Positions 45,604 through 54,537 of a stretch of DNA of 64,000 nucleotides are shown here, one piece after another (position 1 is the stretch's first letter; the number at the start of each line of letters is the position of its first letter). Position numbers and translations under genes: made by a program. Source of the DNA: Streptococcus cristatus (GTDB taxonomy: Bacteria > Bacillota > Bacilli > Lactobacillales > Streptococcaceae); NCBI RefSeq assembly GCF_003943815.1, contig NZ_RJNA01000010.1, forward strand, positions 251 through 64,250, in the 5' to 3' direction. Below the pieces are notes generated by a model, which did no database searches, was not told the DNA's origin, and worked only from the letters and a program-made list of their open reading frames with translations.

Positions 45604-47416
45604 ATGGCTTAACACTGCCATTTGAAGCGGCAGCCAAAGCTTCTTTTATCATGTTAGAGTAGAGTTTACCTCCCTCTGCCATAGACTCTGAATCTGCCCC
45701 ATAATGGACATAGTCTGTTCCAATCCAAATCTGCGGATTGTTAATCGCTACCTGATACCAGTCTGCTACATATACAAAATCGTATTTCTTAGCAAGTTCA
45801 AGTTCGTATTGTCGCATCTTAACAGGAATACTACTTGGATCATTGGCTGTCCGGCCATCATATGGCGTGACTAAAATCAAGCGATGGCCTTTTGGCAAGA
45901 GCTCGATATACTGATCCAACAATTCTTCATAATTATCAACTGGATTGGTTCCCAATGCCAAGACGACGTTTTGAAGCAGTGTTTGGTTAGCAATATCGTT
46001 CTTGAAAAATTCCAGACCAGACACTAAATTACGACTAACAACTGCATCGACTTGAGCGTCAGGTATAGCCTCTTGGATCCATTCAGCGGAGCGCAAGGTG
46101 ACCGAATCACCGATAACAGTCGTTCCCTCTGCCACGTTATAATTTGTCGCAGTTTTCTGGTCTGCGTGCTTACGGGTTGTCTGCATTTTCGTATCGGATT
46201 GGTTCAAAGAATTGACAATCAGGCTTTCCTCAAAGGCACCCACAGACGGAGCTGTGATGGTGATAATAAGCAAGATAAAAGTCAGCGGAATGAAACTGTA
46301 GAAAATCGGCTTGGTGATGGATGTTACATTCATATCCTTGTCAAAAATCCGAGGCTTCCGTCCAGCTAAAGTCGGCTCTAAGATATAGAAGGAAAGAGCC
46401 GCGAAACCAAAACTCAAGATTGTAGTCAAAAGCACAGCCCATCCATTGCTCATCAACTGAGTAAAAATAATATAGAAAGGCCAATGGAAGAGGTAAACAC
46501 CGTAGCTAGTATCTGCAATAAAGTTGAGAGGACTAGGCTCCTTAATATTTGGCAATTTATCGTGCAAGATGCGGGTTGCTGCTATCATGACACAGGCCAG
46601 AAGTGTTGAAATCAAGAAACCAAATAAATAAGTCCACAAGCTGTCAAATTTCAAAATAAAGCTGAGCAAAATAAGAAGAACAAAACTGCCAGCTAAAGCG
46701 ATCAAGACTTGCTTGATTTCGACCTTTTCTTCCAGTCTCTTCATCTGAACGCCCACATTTCCGACTCCAGAAAAAGTCGCTAGCACTGTCCCAGCAAAGA
46801 AAGGAAAGACATGGGTCAAACTTGAGAAATAAATATTGGAGTAATTCTTGCTGAAAAAGGCTCCGATAAACATAGCCAAGAAACTGAACAGAAACAGAGC
46901 AATTGAAGTCAGAGAAATCAGCCCCCGATACTGAGCAACTGACTTGCTAATCTTACTGATTCCCCAAGCAGCCAAGCCCCAGAGGATATAGTAATGCACT
47001 TCCAGTGCCAAACTCCAAGTGTGAATCAGCAAATGCGGCACAAACTGGCTTTCATAACTGCCGCCCGACATCATTTCATAAAAATTAGTCACAAAGCCAA
47101 GCGCAGCTGCAATCTGCGTCCCAATACCTGCTACAAAATCCCGACGGATCAATAAAGTAAAAGGCATGATGACCAAAATCATAAAAACGAGCGGAGGAAC
47201 GATACGATAAAAGCGCCGTTTCAGAAAGCCCATAATATCAATCGTCCGACTTCTTGTAAACTCATCAATCAATAATGAAGTAATCAAAAATCCTGAAAAA
47301 GTGAAAAAGATGTCCACTCCAATAAAACCTCCAGGAAAAGCTCCCTGAAAGTAATGATAGAGTAACACCAAGACCAGTCCAGTAATCCGAACCAGTGAAA
47401 ACCATCTAATGCGCAT
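45602..47416 (-). CDS. OatA-like membrane O-acyltransferase with SGNH domain
   Basis: A 604-residue protein in two parts. Residues 1-365 are an acyltransferase_3 domain of about ten membrane helices, with LLYHYFQGAFPGGFIGVDIFF and the RRFYRIVPPL loop. Residues 425-604 form an extracytoplasmic SGNH esterase-like domain with VIGDSVTLRSA near 435 and GTDYVHYG near 575 giving the Ser and Asp/His. Such proteins O-acetylate peptidoglycan or other surface glycans. The ATG at 47416 has AAGGA upstream and overlaps the end of the MORN gene by 11 bases. Confidence 0.85.
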   Translation of the reverse strand: MRIRWFSLVRITGLVLVLLYHYFQGAFPGGFIGVDIFFTFSGFLITSLLIDEFTRSRTIDIMGFLKRRFYRIVPPLVFMILVIMPFTLLIRRDFVAGIGTQIAAALGFVTNFYEMMSGGSYESQFVPHLLIHTWSLALEVHYYILWGLAAWGISKISKSVAQYRGLISLTSIALFLFSFLAMFIGAFFSKNYSNIYFSSLTHVFPFFAGTVLATFSGVGNVGVQMKRLEEKVEIKQVLIALAGSFVLLILLSFILKFDSLWTYLFGFLISTLLACVMIAATRILHDKLPNIKEPSPLNFIADTSYGVYLFHWPFYIIFTQLMSNGWAVLLTTILSFGFAALSFYILEPTLAGRKPRIFDKDMNVTSITKPIFYSFIPLTFILLIITITAPSVGAFEESLIVNSLNQSDTKMQTTRKHADQKTATNYNVAEGTTVIGDSVTLRSAEWIQEAIPDAQVDAVVSRNLVSGLEFFKNDIANQTLLQNVVLALGTNPVDNYEELLDQYIELLPKGHRLILVTPYDGRTANDPSSIPVKMRQYELELAKKYDFVYVADWYQVAINNPQIWIGTDYVHYGADSESMAEGGKLYSNMIKEALAAASNGSVKP

Positions 47417-47819
47417 TTTGATAAATTCCTTGCTTGAACGTTCCTTCATAGACGACATTACTTTCTGTCGTCAGTTTTCCTTTACCATCGGCCTGACCGT
47501 TGGCAAATTCACCTTCATATTTCCAACCAGCCTTCGATGTAAAAGTACCCTTACCGTCAAAAGTCCCATTTTTGAAATGACCTTTGTAGCTATCCCCATT
47601 TTTAAAAGTCAGGGTACCTTCGCCGTTCATCTTCCCGTGAACCAGACTGCCTTCATATTTTATCTTACCTTGATCCAGCGTTAGCGCACCCTTACTAGGG
47701 ATATTGGAGGTAAACACTAAAATTGCTGACAAGGCAATCACAGTCACTGCTAGGATTTCTAGATTCTGACGGGTCAGATAGATTTTATATTTATCGTAAA
47801 ATTCTTTTATTTTATCCAT
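47406..47819 (-). CDS. MORN-repeat membrane-anchored protein
   Basis: 137 residues. A short cytoplasmic start is followed by one membrane helix (about 20-40: LEILAVTVIALSAILVFTS). Four MORN repeats then run from 55 to 135, each of the form Y-x-G-x-x-x-x-G-x-x-x-G-x-G (for example YKGHFKNGTFDGKG). The repeats should lie outside the membrane. MORN repeats bind lipids or proteins. The gene overlaps the acyltransferase gene and starts 3 bases after the phosphatase stop, so the three act as one unit. Confidence 0.8.
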   Translation of the reverse strand: MDKIKEFYDKYKIYLTRQNLEILAVTVIALSAILVFTSNIPSKGALTLDQGKIKYEGSLVHGKMNGEGTLTFKNGDSYKGHFKNGTFDGKGTFTSKAGWKYEGEFANGQADGKGKLTTESNVVYEGTFKQGIYQNAH

Positions 47820-47822
47820 TTT

Positions 47823-48245
47823 TCACCCATTTAAGCGTTCTAGCCACTTGTGGCAGCCAGCCAAAATCAGCTCATAAGTCTCATCGAAATCACCCGTGTA
47901 CCAAGGATCCGGCACACCCAGATCAGCAAACTGGTAGATTTTATCCTGAAAATCCGCTGGTGCCATTTTCTTCAAATCTCGAATATTGGCTTCATCCATG
48001 CCGATGATATAATCAAATTCTGCAAAATCTTGCGCTGAAATCTGCTGAGAAGTCTTTCCTTTGTCATAAGAAATCGCATGTTTCTTAAAAATAGCCTGAG
48101 TCCCCTGATGTATAGGGTTTCCATGCTCCCAGCTAGACGTTGCACGACTCTCAATATGTAGGTCATCGGTCAGACTTTTCATAACAAACTCTGCCATCGG
48201 ACTACGGCAGATATTTCCTAAACAAACAAATACAATTTTCTTCAT
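47823..48245 (-). CDS. low-molecular-weight protein tyrosine phosphatase
   Basis: A 140-residue phosphatase. The P-loop CLGNICRS is at residue 8 with catalytic Cys8 and Arg14, and the general acid Asp is in GVPDPWYTGD near 115. It removes phosphate from protein tyrosines, or from arginine in some family members. A homologous gene lies beside ruvB in group A streptococci. It starts with no ribosome binding site, six bases after an extended -10. Confidence 0.93.
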   Translation of the reverse strand: MKKIVFVCLGNICRSPMAEFVMKSLTDDLHIESRATSSWEHGNPIHQGTQAIFKKHAISYDKGKTSQQISAQDFAEFDYIIGMDEANIRDLKKMAPADFQDKIYQFADLGVPDPWYTGDFDETYELILAGCHKWLERLNG

Positions 48246-48251
48246 AGATCT

Positions 48252-48257
48252 ATTATA
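48252..48257 (-). promoter_or_regulatory. extended -10 promoter giving an apparently leaderless phosphatase mRNA
   Basis: Minus-strand TGG then TATAAT (48252-48257), six bases (AGATCT), then the ATG at 48245. No -35 and no Shine-Dalgarno. The rest of the gap up to 48406 shows nothing I recognise. Confidence 0.65.
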
Positions 48258-48406
48258 CCAGAATAAAAAGAAAACTGCGGAGCTTTCTTGATTATTCTGT
48301 GACAGCGGAAGCGGACTCTGAAAAACCGCTAATTATACCGACTTACATAAAAGTGCAGATCATTGAGGCAGTAACCCACTCAATCTAGCTTGCACCAGAT
48401 TAAACT

Positions 48407-48982
48407 TTACTTTTCTTCAGAAAGATATTCAAAACTTAATTGTGGCCATTTAGCCTGCCAGTTTTTCTTGCGGATTCTTTGCCTATAAAGCTTCTTTCGA
48501 TCCGCATCCGCCAAAAAATGTGGTGTTGGTCGAACCTGAAATGCTCGAATATCTACCAAGCCATAGGGCGCAAAAAGCTCTAGCTTATCATTTTCCAGCA
48601 ATCGAAGACCGATAGCTGTGCAGCACTCAGGATACTTGCTCATGGCATCTTTCGAGCTAGTATAGGGCTGGGTGTTGGGACTATGAATGTGCATATAAAC
48701 TTGATTTTTCAGCTCCCAAGAATAAGCGGGAAAAGCTTTTCTCAGCTCCATCTCCAGCTGCAAAGTTTTCTCATAAGACACAGTTGGATCAAAGAATATG
48801 ACATCCACATCCGTTTCAGCATCAAAGCCCGACTTGCCAGACAAGATATTCCAGATAAAATTTCTGATACTGCCTGCAGCCAGCCAAGAATCTTTCAATT
48901 CTAGACTGCGGATCATCTCCAAAATTGCTCGGATATCCTGATCCTGACTCAGCCTCTCTAAAATCTCTTGATCGGTCATCAT
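48407..48982 (-). CDS. nucleotidyltransferase family protein (DUF925-like)
   Basis: A 191-residue protein. [16 protein letters not shown] near 33 and DVDVIFFD near 62 match the helix-strand layout and metal-binding aspartates of a minimal nucleotidyltransferase. The C-terminus has [17 protein letters not shown], common in this group. Substrate unknown. Its start overlaps the ruvB stop by four bases (ATGA), so it is translated from the ruvB message. Confidence 0.75.
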   Translation of the reverse strand: MMTDQEILERLSQDQDIRAILEMIRSLELKDSWLAAGSIRNFIWNILSGKSGFDAETDVDVIFFDPTVSYEKTLQLEMELRKAFPAYSWELKNQVYMHIHSPNTQPYTSSKDAMSKYPECCTAIGLRLLENDKLELFAPYGLVDIRAFQVRPTPHFLADADRKKLYRQRIRKKNWQAKWPQLSFEYLSEEK

Positions 48983-49977
48983 TCCTTCATATACTCATAT
49001 CCTAGATGCTCATAGGCTTTGCGAGTCGCCACGCGCCCAGTCCGAGTCCGCATGACAAAGCCTTTCTGAATCAGGTAAGGCTCATACATGTCCTCCACTG
49101 TTTCACGTTCCTCGGCAATATTGACCGAGAGGGTGCCCAGCCCCACTGGACCACCACCATAAACTTCTATCATGGTTCGTAGGATTTTCTGATCTACATA
49201 GTCCAGCCCTTCCTGGTCCACATCCAGCATGGAGAGAGCCTGGTCGGTTATCTTATCATCAATCAAGCCATTGCCCATAATCTGGGCGTAGTCCCGCACC
49301 CGCTTGAGCAGACGATTGGCAATCCGCGGTGTACCTCGGCTACGCAGAGCCAGCTCCCGAGCAGCCTCGTGAGTAATATCCATTTCAAAAATCTCAGCCG
49401 TCCGCTCGACGATTTCGGTCAGATCGCTGGCTTCATAATACTCCATGTGACCAGTAATCCCAAAGCGAGCCCGCAGAGGATTGGACAGCATGCCCGCCCG
49501 AGTGGTCGCCCCAATTAACGTGAAAGGTGGCAATTCCAGATGGACGCTGCGACTGGTTTCGCCAGTCCCAATCATAATGTCAATGTAAAAGTCCTCCATG
49601 GCGCTGTACAGCACTTCCTCTACCGCCATAGGCAAACGATGAATTTCATCGATAAAGAGGACATCGCCCGGTTCCAAATCATTGAGAATGGCTACCAAAT
49701 CACCAGCCTTTTCAATGACCGGACCAGAAGTCTGCTTAATATTCACACCGAGTTCGTTGGCGATGACAAAGGCCATAGTCGTCTTTCCCAGACCTGGAGG
49801 ACCAAAAAGCAAAGTATGGTCCAACGCCTCATCCCGCAATTTAGCTGCTTCGATAAAAATCTTCAGCTGGTCCTTGACCTTATCCTGACCAATATATTCT
49901 CGTAAATACTGAGGACGGAGGGTACGTTCTACCAGCTCCTCATCCCCCATTAATTCATTATCTAAAATTCTACTCAT
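48979..49977 (-). CDS. ruvB: Holliday junction branch migration ATPase RuvB
   Basis: A 332-residue AAA+ motor. Walker A is GPPGLGKTT near 61, Walker B LFIDEIHR near 110, sensor 1 IGATTRAG near 155, and the C-terminal winged helix carries [17 protein letters not shown]. With RuvA and RuvC it moves and resolves Holliday junctions; ruvA is not adjacent. The ATG at 49977 matches the usual 332-residue length; it lies six bases after an extended -10 and has no ribosome binding site. Confidence 0.97.
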   Translation of the reverse strand: MSRILDNELMGDEELVERTLRPQYLREYIGQDKVKDQLKIFIEAAKLRDEALDHTLLFGPPGLGKTTMAFVIANELGVNIKQTSGPVIEKAGDLVAILNDLEPGDVLFIDEIHRLPMAVEEVLYSAMEDFYIDIMIGTGETSRSVHLELPPFTLIGATTRAGMLSNPLRARFGITGHMEYYEASDLTEIVERTAEIFEMDITHEAARELALRSRGTPRIANRLLKRVRDYAQIMGNGLIDDKITDQALSMLDVDQEGLDYVDQKILRTMIEVYGGGPVGLGTLSVNIAEERETVEDMYEPYLIQKGFVMRTRTGRVATRKAYEHLGYEYMKE

Positions 49978-49983
49978 AGGACT

Positions 49984-49989
49984 ATTATA
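49984..49989 (-). promoter_or_regulatory. extended -10 promoter giving an apparently leaderless ruvB mRNA
   Basis: Minus-strand TGC then TATAAT (49984-49989), six bases (AGTCCT), then the ruvB ATG. The arrangement is the same as for polA and the two phosphatases. Confidence 0.65.
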
Positions 49990-50033
49990 GCAAAAAATAG
50001 GGCAGAGGAAGCAATCCGACCCGATTCTGAGCA

Positions 50034-50060
50034 CAAAAAAAGCCACCGAATTTGGTGGCT
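50034..50060 (-). terminator. orphan terminator upstream of ruvB
   Basis: AGCCACC (50041-50047) pairs with GGTGGCT (50054-50060), and seven Ts follow on the minus strand. No minus-strand gene precedes it before the plus-strand gene at 50326. It may close a small untranslated RNA or block antisense transcription. The 348-bp gap (49978-50325) otherwise holds only AT-rich sequence and tiny frames. Confidence 0.6.
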
Positions 50061-50268
50061 CTTATGGGAGATTATTATGAAAAAGTTTTAGGATTTCTAT
50101 CAAATAAAGTTAGGAGGTCTTCATTTGATGGTATTAGTATAACTTCCTTATCTTAAAATTTGCTTAAAGAAAAAATATTTTTTAAAAATAAAATACTTTT
50201 AGATATCTTAGTAAGATGATACAAACTAATATGAATTGTTCAGTCTGATTAAAATAGCCGCTATTTCA

Positions 50269-50297
50269 TTGACTGTCTCAAAAACTCATGATACAAT
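50269..50297 (+). promoter_or_regulatory. promoter of the two-helix membrane protein gene
   Basis: TTGACT (50269-50274), 17-nt spacer, TACAAT (50292-50297), followed by AAGGAG (50311-50316) and the ATG at 50326. Confidence 0.75.
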
Positions 50298-50325
50298 GAA
50301 AAAAATCGAAAAGGAGATTTTAGAT

Positions 50326-50589
50326 ATGAACAACCTTAAAAAGAAAACTTATCGGAATACACCAGCCTTTATGTTTATGGCTTGGGGCTCATTCGCCTTC
50401 TTTGTAACTCTTGTTCTCGTCGGCCTCTATACTTTGAAAGAACCTTTGATGGTTAAAGGATACTATCTCATGGGTTCTGTCGGACTGATTTCTTCTTCAT
50501 TTACTCTTGCTAAAGTCATCCGTGATAACCAAGAAGACGAAGAACGTTACAATCAAATTTTCCAACCACAAGACTTAGATAACCAATAA
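50326..50589 (+). CDS. small two-helix membrane protein (YiaA/YiaB-like)
   Basis: 87 residues starting MNNLKKKTYRNTPAFMFMAW. Two membrane helices span about 15-37 and 46-66, with a short cytoplasmic tail rich in acidic residues. This matches the YiaA/YiaB two-helix domain, whose role is unknown. AAGGAG lies nine bases before the ATG; the frame opens earlier but across the promoter. It is a single-gene unit closed by a terminator. Confidence 0.75.
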   Translation: MNNLKKKTYRNTPAFMFMAWGSFAFFVTLVLVGLYTLKEPLMVKGYYLMGSVGLISSSFTLAKVIRDNQEDEERYNQIFQPQDLDNQ

Positions 50590-50600
50590 AATAAATAGTA

Positions 50601-50633
50601 AAAACGGCAGAGGGGGATTCTGCCGTTTTCTTG
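50601..50633. terminator. bidirectional terminator between the two-helix protein gene and galM
   Basis: AAAACGGCAGA pairs with TCTGCCGTTTT around a short loop, with T-rich flanks on both strands. It should end both the plus-strand gene and the galM transcript arriving from the other side. Confidence 0.8.
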
Positions 50634-50689
50634 TATCTGAGGCTAATATCGCCAGGTGAGATACACTTCAAATGAAGCAAGTTTGCTGT

Positions 50690-51727
50690 TTATTTCACTC
50701 CTGCAAAATAAACAGTGGTGCTGGTGAATAGGCTTCCTGCCTTGAGAATGACCTGATCTTTCAAGTCACTATGAATCGCATCAGGCAAGGCTTGTGCTTC
50801 CAGCGCTATACCATTATGCTGAATCATTGGCTGTCCATTGATGATAACTGACTCATCAACAAAATTAGCCGAATAAGTCACGACACAAGGAGCATCCGTA
50901 CGGAAAGTCAGATAGCGTCCTGAGGCCGCATCATAAAGACATCCTGCCTCTTCCTGCTCTTTATCTAAGGCAAAAGGATGATCCAGCCCTGATACGATCT
51001 GAATTTGCTCGTCTTGGTCAGCAAAAATTTCTTTCAGCACCAGACCTTTTTGTAGGCCTTTGACAAAGCCGCGATTCGCATCCACTTCTTTTGCTGGCAC
51101 GCCGTCAGGAGCAATCGGATACACCCCTTTGGTATGCAGCTGGAGGACATGCTGATCAATCGGCTGACTAAAATTACCTGACAGATTGAAATAGCTGTGG
51201 TTGGTCGGATTAACCAGACTATCCTGATCTGTCTGGACTTGATAGGAAATCTCAATCTCCCCTTTTTCCGATAAGGAATAGGAAATCCAGATTTTCAAAT
51301 TTCCAGGAAAACCGCCCGTCCCGTCTGGACGCTCTGTGTAAAATGTGACGCCCTCGTTTGTGACTTCCTCTGTCTGGAAAATCACACTGTCCCAGCCAGT
51401 AGAGCCACTGTGGTTGCAATTCTGGCCATTATTGACTTCCAGCTGGTAGGACTGCCCATTCAGCTCAAAGCTAGCCTTCGCAATCCGCCCCGCAACTGGT
51501 CCCACGCTGGCACCATGCTTGGGATTATTGCCAACATAATCCTCAAAACGCTCAAAGCCTAGAATAATATTGGCAAAATCACCATTTTTATCCGGCGTCC
51601 GATATTCCAAAATCGTTGCGCCATAGTTCATGACCTTGAAGCGATAGCCTAGCTTATTTTCAAAGGTGTAGGCTAAGACATCCTGTCCTTTAAAAGTACC
51701 AAAAATAGATTCTTGATAAGATTTCAT
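50690..51727 (-). CDS. galM: aldose 1-epimerase (galactose mutarotase)
   Basis: A 345-residue mutarotase interconverting alpha and beta galactose or glucose. GASVGPVAGRIAKASFEL near 80 holds the conserved Arg; NHSYFNLSG near 180 carries the catalytic His, and GIALEAQALPDA near 305 carries the catalytic Glu. It belongs to the galactoside locus but is cut off from agaS by repeat copy 3. GAGGGAG precedes the ATG. Confidence 0.93.
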   Translation of the reverse strand: MKSYQESIFGTFKGQDVLAYTFENKLGYRFKVMNYGATILEYRTPDKNGDFANIILGFERFEDYVGNNPKHGASVGPVAGRIAKASFELNGQSYQLEVNNGQNCNHSGSTGWDSVIFQTEEVTNEGVTFYTERPDGTGGFPGNLKIWISYSLSEKGEIEISYQVQTDQDSLVNPTNHSYFNLSGNFSQPIDQHVLQLHTKGVYPIAPDGVPAKEVDANRGFVKGLQKGLVLKEIFADQDEQIQIVSGLDHPFALDKEQEEAGCLYDAASGRYLTFRTDAPCVVTYSANFVDESVIINGQPMIQHNGIALEAQALPDAIHSDLKDQVILKAGSLFTSTTVYFAGVK

Positions 51728-51745
51728 ATAATCTCCCTCTGTCTC

Positions 51746-51920
51746 GAGTCTAGGACAAAAGTCCTAGCCTCTCAATTGTCTTTGGATTGTCGAGCAAGAC
51801 GCAGTGGTTAAGTGGGCTCTACTACGCTGATTTCATCAGCTTTTACAGCCCTACTCAACTGTGCGGAGGTGGGACGATGAAATCGAATTCTAACGAATTA
51901 CCGATTTCTGTCCCACTCTC
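51746..51920. repeat. three-hairpin intergenic repeat, copy 3 (inverted)
   Basis: The same 175-bp element. Hairpin C here reads CTAGGAC/GTCCTAG, a fully Watson-Crick version of a G-U-containing stem in other copies. It occupies most of the 303-bp gap between agaS and galM; the remainder (51921-52030) shows nothing I recognise. It probably terminates or weakens transcription from agaS into galM. Confidence 0.85.
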
Positions 51921-52030
51921 TTTCTTGACTTAGTCAGGGGACAAGGATGGAACACATCCTTTTCATCTGAAAGTCTTTTTAATAACTAGCTTTCCCATGA
52001 CTAATGTTTGACTTTTCCATATTCAGCTTT

Positions 52031-53194
52031 CTACTGCTGGAAAGGGTGGATGATAACTCCCTGAACGACCCGATTGACCGTACCTGTCGGAGACGGTGTA
52101 TCTGGTCGATTTTTCACTTTCAAAGAAGTCAAGAGAGAGAAGAGCTGAGCATAGACGATGTAAGGGAAGGCTCGATAGCTATCTTCCAAGATATCACTTT
52201 CAAGAACCACTTGCTCAACATTTTCCAAGTCTTCTCTGCGCTCTGTAAAGAAGACCACCTTGCGAGCAATCTGATCTCCTGCCACTTCACGCACCAAATC
52301 TAAGTCGTAACGTTTGGTGTACTCATCTCTTGAGCCAAATATCAGCACAAGCGTCTCTTCGTTAATCAGAGATTTTGGCCCATGGCGGAAGCCGACTGGG
52401 CTTTCATACATGGTCGCAACCTTCCCAGCGGTCAACTCCAAAATTTTCAGCTGTGCTTCGTGCGCCAGACCAAAGAATGGCCCTGCTCCTAGGTAAATGA
52501 CACGGTTAAAGTCTAATTCTGTCAAAGCTTGAACGTCAGCTACATCTGCCAAAACCTTTTGACTCAAGGCAATCAACTCGGCTACTCTTGCTTCTTTTTG
52601 AACCAAATCTGCTGGGTCAAAAACTAAGAGAGCTGTCAACATCATAGAGGTGAAGCTGGAAGTCATAGCAAAGCCAGCATCATTTGATGGAGCTGGTTGC
52701 AATAAGAGGAGATTCCGCTCATCGCCATGCGCCTGCTGAGCTAGTTTCCCTTCTGCAGCACAGGTAATGGTCACTTGATAAAGCTCATCAACCAACTGCT
52801 TAGCTAAGTCCACTGTCGCAACACTTTCTGGCGAATTGCCACTGCGGGCAAAAGATACGAGAACCGTTGGAATATCCTTGTGCAGATGCACCTCAGGACC
52901 AGCCACAATATCAGTTGTCGCAACTGAATTAAAATTCCATTTGCGCTCATCATAAAGCTTTCTGAAATATGGCAATAGCGTATCGCCTACATAAGCCGAA
53001 GTTCCCGCACCTGTAAAGATGACTTTTATATAATCATGCTTTTCTTCGATACCTTTTAGAAAAGCAGCAACCTGGTCAGCTTGAGCCTTGTAATGATTAA
53101 AAGCTGTCTGCCAAACATCTGGCTGTTGGTAGATTTCACGCGTGGTGATTTCCGCGCCTAATTCAACCAGTTTCTCTTTTGAATAATCTAGCAT
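52031..53194 (-). CDS. agaS: AgaS-family sugar isomerase/deaminase with two SIS domains
   Basis: 387 residues with two SIS domains. The first has FTGAGTSAYVGDTLLP near 60 and SFARSGNSPESVA near 110. The second has YLGAGPFFGLAHEAQLKILELT near 225 and YESPVGFRHGPKSLI near 255. AgaS proteins convert galactosamine or tagatose phosphates. In this operon, next to a Gal/GalNAc-type PTS, it handles the imported phosphosugar. AAAGGAC precedes the ATG at 53194. Confidence 0.9.
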   Translation of the reverse strand: MLDYSKEKLVELGAEITTREIYQQPDVWQTAFNHYKAQADQVAAFLKGIEEKHDYIKVIFTGAGTSAYVGDTLLPYFRKLYDERKWNFNSVATTDIVAGPEVHLHKDIPTVLVSFARSGNSPESVATVDLAKQLVDELYQVTITCAAEGKLAQQAHGDERNLLLLQPAPSNDAGFAMTSSFTSMMLTALLVFDPADLVQKEARVAELIALSQKVLADVADVQALTELDFNRVIYLGAGPFFGLAHEAQLKILELTAGKVATMYESPVGFRHGPKSLINEETLVLIFGSRDEYTKRYDLDLVREVAGDQIARKVVFFTERREDLENVEQVVLESDILEDSYRAFPYIVYAQLFSLLTSLKVKNRPDTPSPTGTVNRVVQGVIIHPFQQ

Positions 53195-53246
53195 GGTAGT
53201 CCTTTCAAAAATAAACATCGATATATTAGTTATTTGCTTTTAAAAG

Positions 53247-53273
53247 AGGGAATGGGAAAATTCCCCACTCCCC
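53247..53273 (-). promoter_or_regulatory. hairpin between the PTS EIIA gene and agaS
   Basis: GGGAATGGG (53248-53256) pairs with the CCCACTCCC arm near 53264-53272, with one G-U pair. On the minus strand it is followed by TCTTTTAAAAG. It may partly attenuate transcription between the PTS genes and agaS. Confidence 0.45.
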
Positions 53274-53302
53274 TTCATTTCTTTTTTCCTTACAAAACAG
53301 TC

Positions 53303-53707
53303 CTACTCATCCTCATCATCTGATAAGCCTGCTAAAATATCATTGACTTTAACGATATTTTCGACTGCATTTTTCGGATAGTCAACATCAGCTCCTGTCA
53401 GAGAAGCATTGAGAAACTCAATCACCATCGGCAGATTCATGCCGGCGTACAAGTCAATATCCTTACCTTCTAAAATAAGGCGGCTGACTACATTACATGG
53501 TGTGCCTCCCAAAAGATCTGCAAAGACAATATAGTCCTCAAAATCCTTGACTGTATCTAAAAACTTAGCTGTGAAATCATCTGGTCCCTCCTCCGGCAAC
53601 AAGGCAACGGCATGAATATCCGCTTGAGGTCCCATAATCATCTCAGTGGTTGTTTTTAACTCTTCACAAAAGCGACCATGACTAATCAAAATTAATTGTT
53701 TGCTCAT
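53303..53707 (-). CDS. PTS mannose-family EIIA component
   Basis: A 134-residue EIIA domain with the phosphorylated histidine in LISHGRFCEEL at residue 9-10 and FADLLGGTPCNVVSRLI near 62. It accepts phosphate from HPr and passes it to EIIB. It is the last of the four PTS genes, 11 bases after EIID, in the order B-C-D-A. Confidence 0.93.
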   Translation of the reverse strand: MSKQLILISHGRFCEELKTTTEMIMGPQADIHAVALLPEEGPDDFTAKFLDTVKDFEDYIVFADLLGGTPCNVVSRLILEGKDIDLYAGMNLPMVIEFLNASLTGADVDYPKNAVENIVKVNDILAGLSDDEDE

Positions 53708-53718
53708 AATTTACACCA

Positions 53719-54537
53719 TTATGCCATTCCAAAGAAGAAGTGACCAAACGCTGAGAACGCAATCGCTGCAAGAATGATGAGCAAGATAGCTTTTGTAGAG
53801 TTCATACCCTTACGTCCAAGCAACCAGAAGATTACACCTGTGATGATAGCTGGTACCAAACGTGGGAAGATGAGGTTAAGCATATCTTGAATTTCAATTG
53901 CTTTGTCCCCGATGTGTGGAGCCCAAGAAACTTCAACACCAATCATGCTGGCAATCAAGGCACCAACCATGAAGACACCAAGTACAGATGCAGCATCAAT
54001 CAAAGCTGTCAAAGTACTTTGCATGTTGTTGATGAGGTTAACCCCTTCTTTATAGGCAAATTCCAATTGTTTCCAACGGAAAATGTCATAAGCAACTGCA
54101 ACAGCGATCCATAGGAAGATACCAGCTGGGTTTCCTGCAACAGCCAAAGTTGCAGCAATTGACCCCATAATAGCTGGCACCAATGATCCAAAGATTGAGT
54201 CTCCAAGAGGAGCGAATGGCCCCATGAGACCTGTCTTGATACCATTGACCGCATCTTTTGATTTCACACCATCTTTTTCTTCCAAAGCAAGGTCAAAACC
54301 AGTGATAATAGTGTGGAAGAATGGTGAAGTATTGAAGAATTGCGTATGCAATTTCATCATTTCTTTCAGTTCAGGTGTACCGTCTCCATACATTTTGCGC
54401 AATTGTGGCAAAATCATGTAAAGGTAACCAGAAGCCTGCATACGCTCATAGTTCCAACCCAATTGGAAGGTAAACAAGCTACGTTTGTTAATCTGTTTAA
54501 AATCTTCTTTTGTTAGTTTGTAATTAGAATTCGTCAT
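53719..54537 (-). CDS. PTS mannose-family EIID component
   Basis: A 272-residue membrane protein. It starts with LTKEDFKQINKRSLFTFQLG and has NYERMQASGYLYMILPQLRKMYG and GIKTGLMGPFAPLGDSIFGS, all EIID hallmarks. With EIIC it forms the sugar channel. The ATG at 54537 follows GGGG by about nine bases and overlaps the EIIC reading frame by 14 bases; a TTG two codons earlier is an alternative. Confidence 0.93.
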   Translation of the reverse strand: MTNSNYKLTKEDFKQINKRSLFTFQLGWNYERMQASGYLYMILPQLRKMYGDGTPELKEMMKLHTQFFNTSPFFHTIITGFDLALEEKDGVKSKDAVNGIKTGLMGPFAPLGDSIFGSLVPAIMGSIAATLAVAGNPAGIFLWIAVAVAYDIFRWKQLEFAYKEGVNLINNMQSTLTALIDAASVLGVFMVGALIASMIGVEVSWAPHIGDKAIEIQDMLNLIFPRLVPAIITGVIFWLLGRKGMNSTKAILLIILAAIAFSAFGHFFFGMA

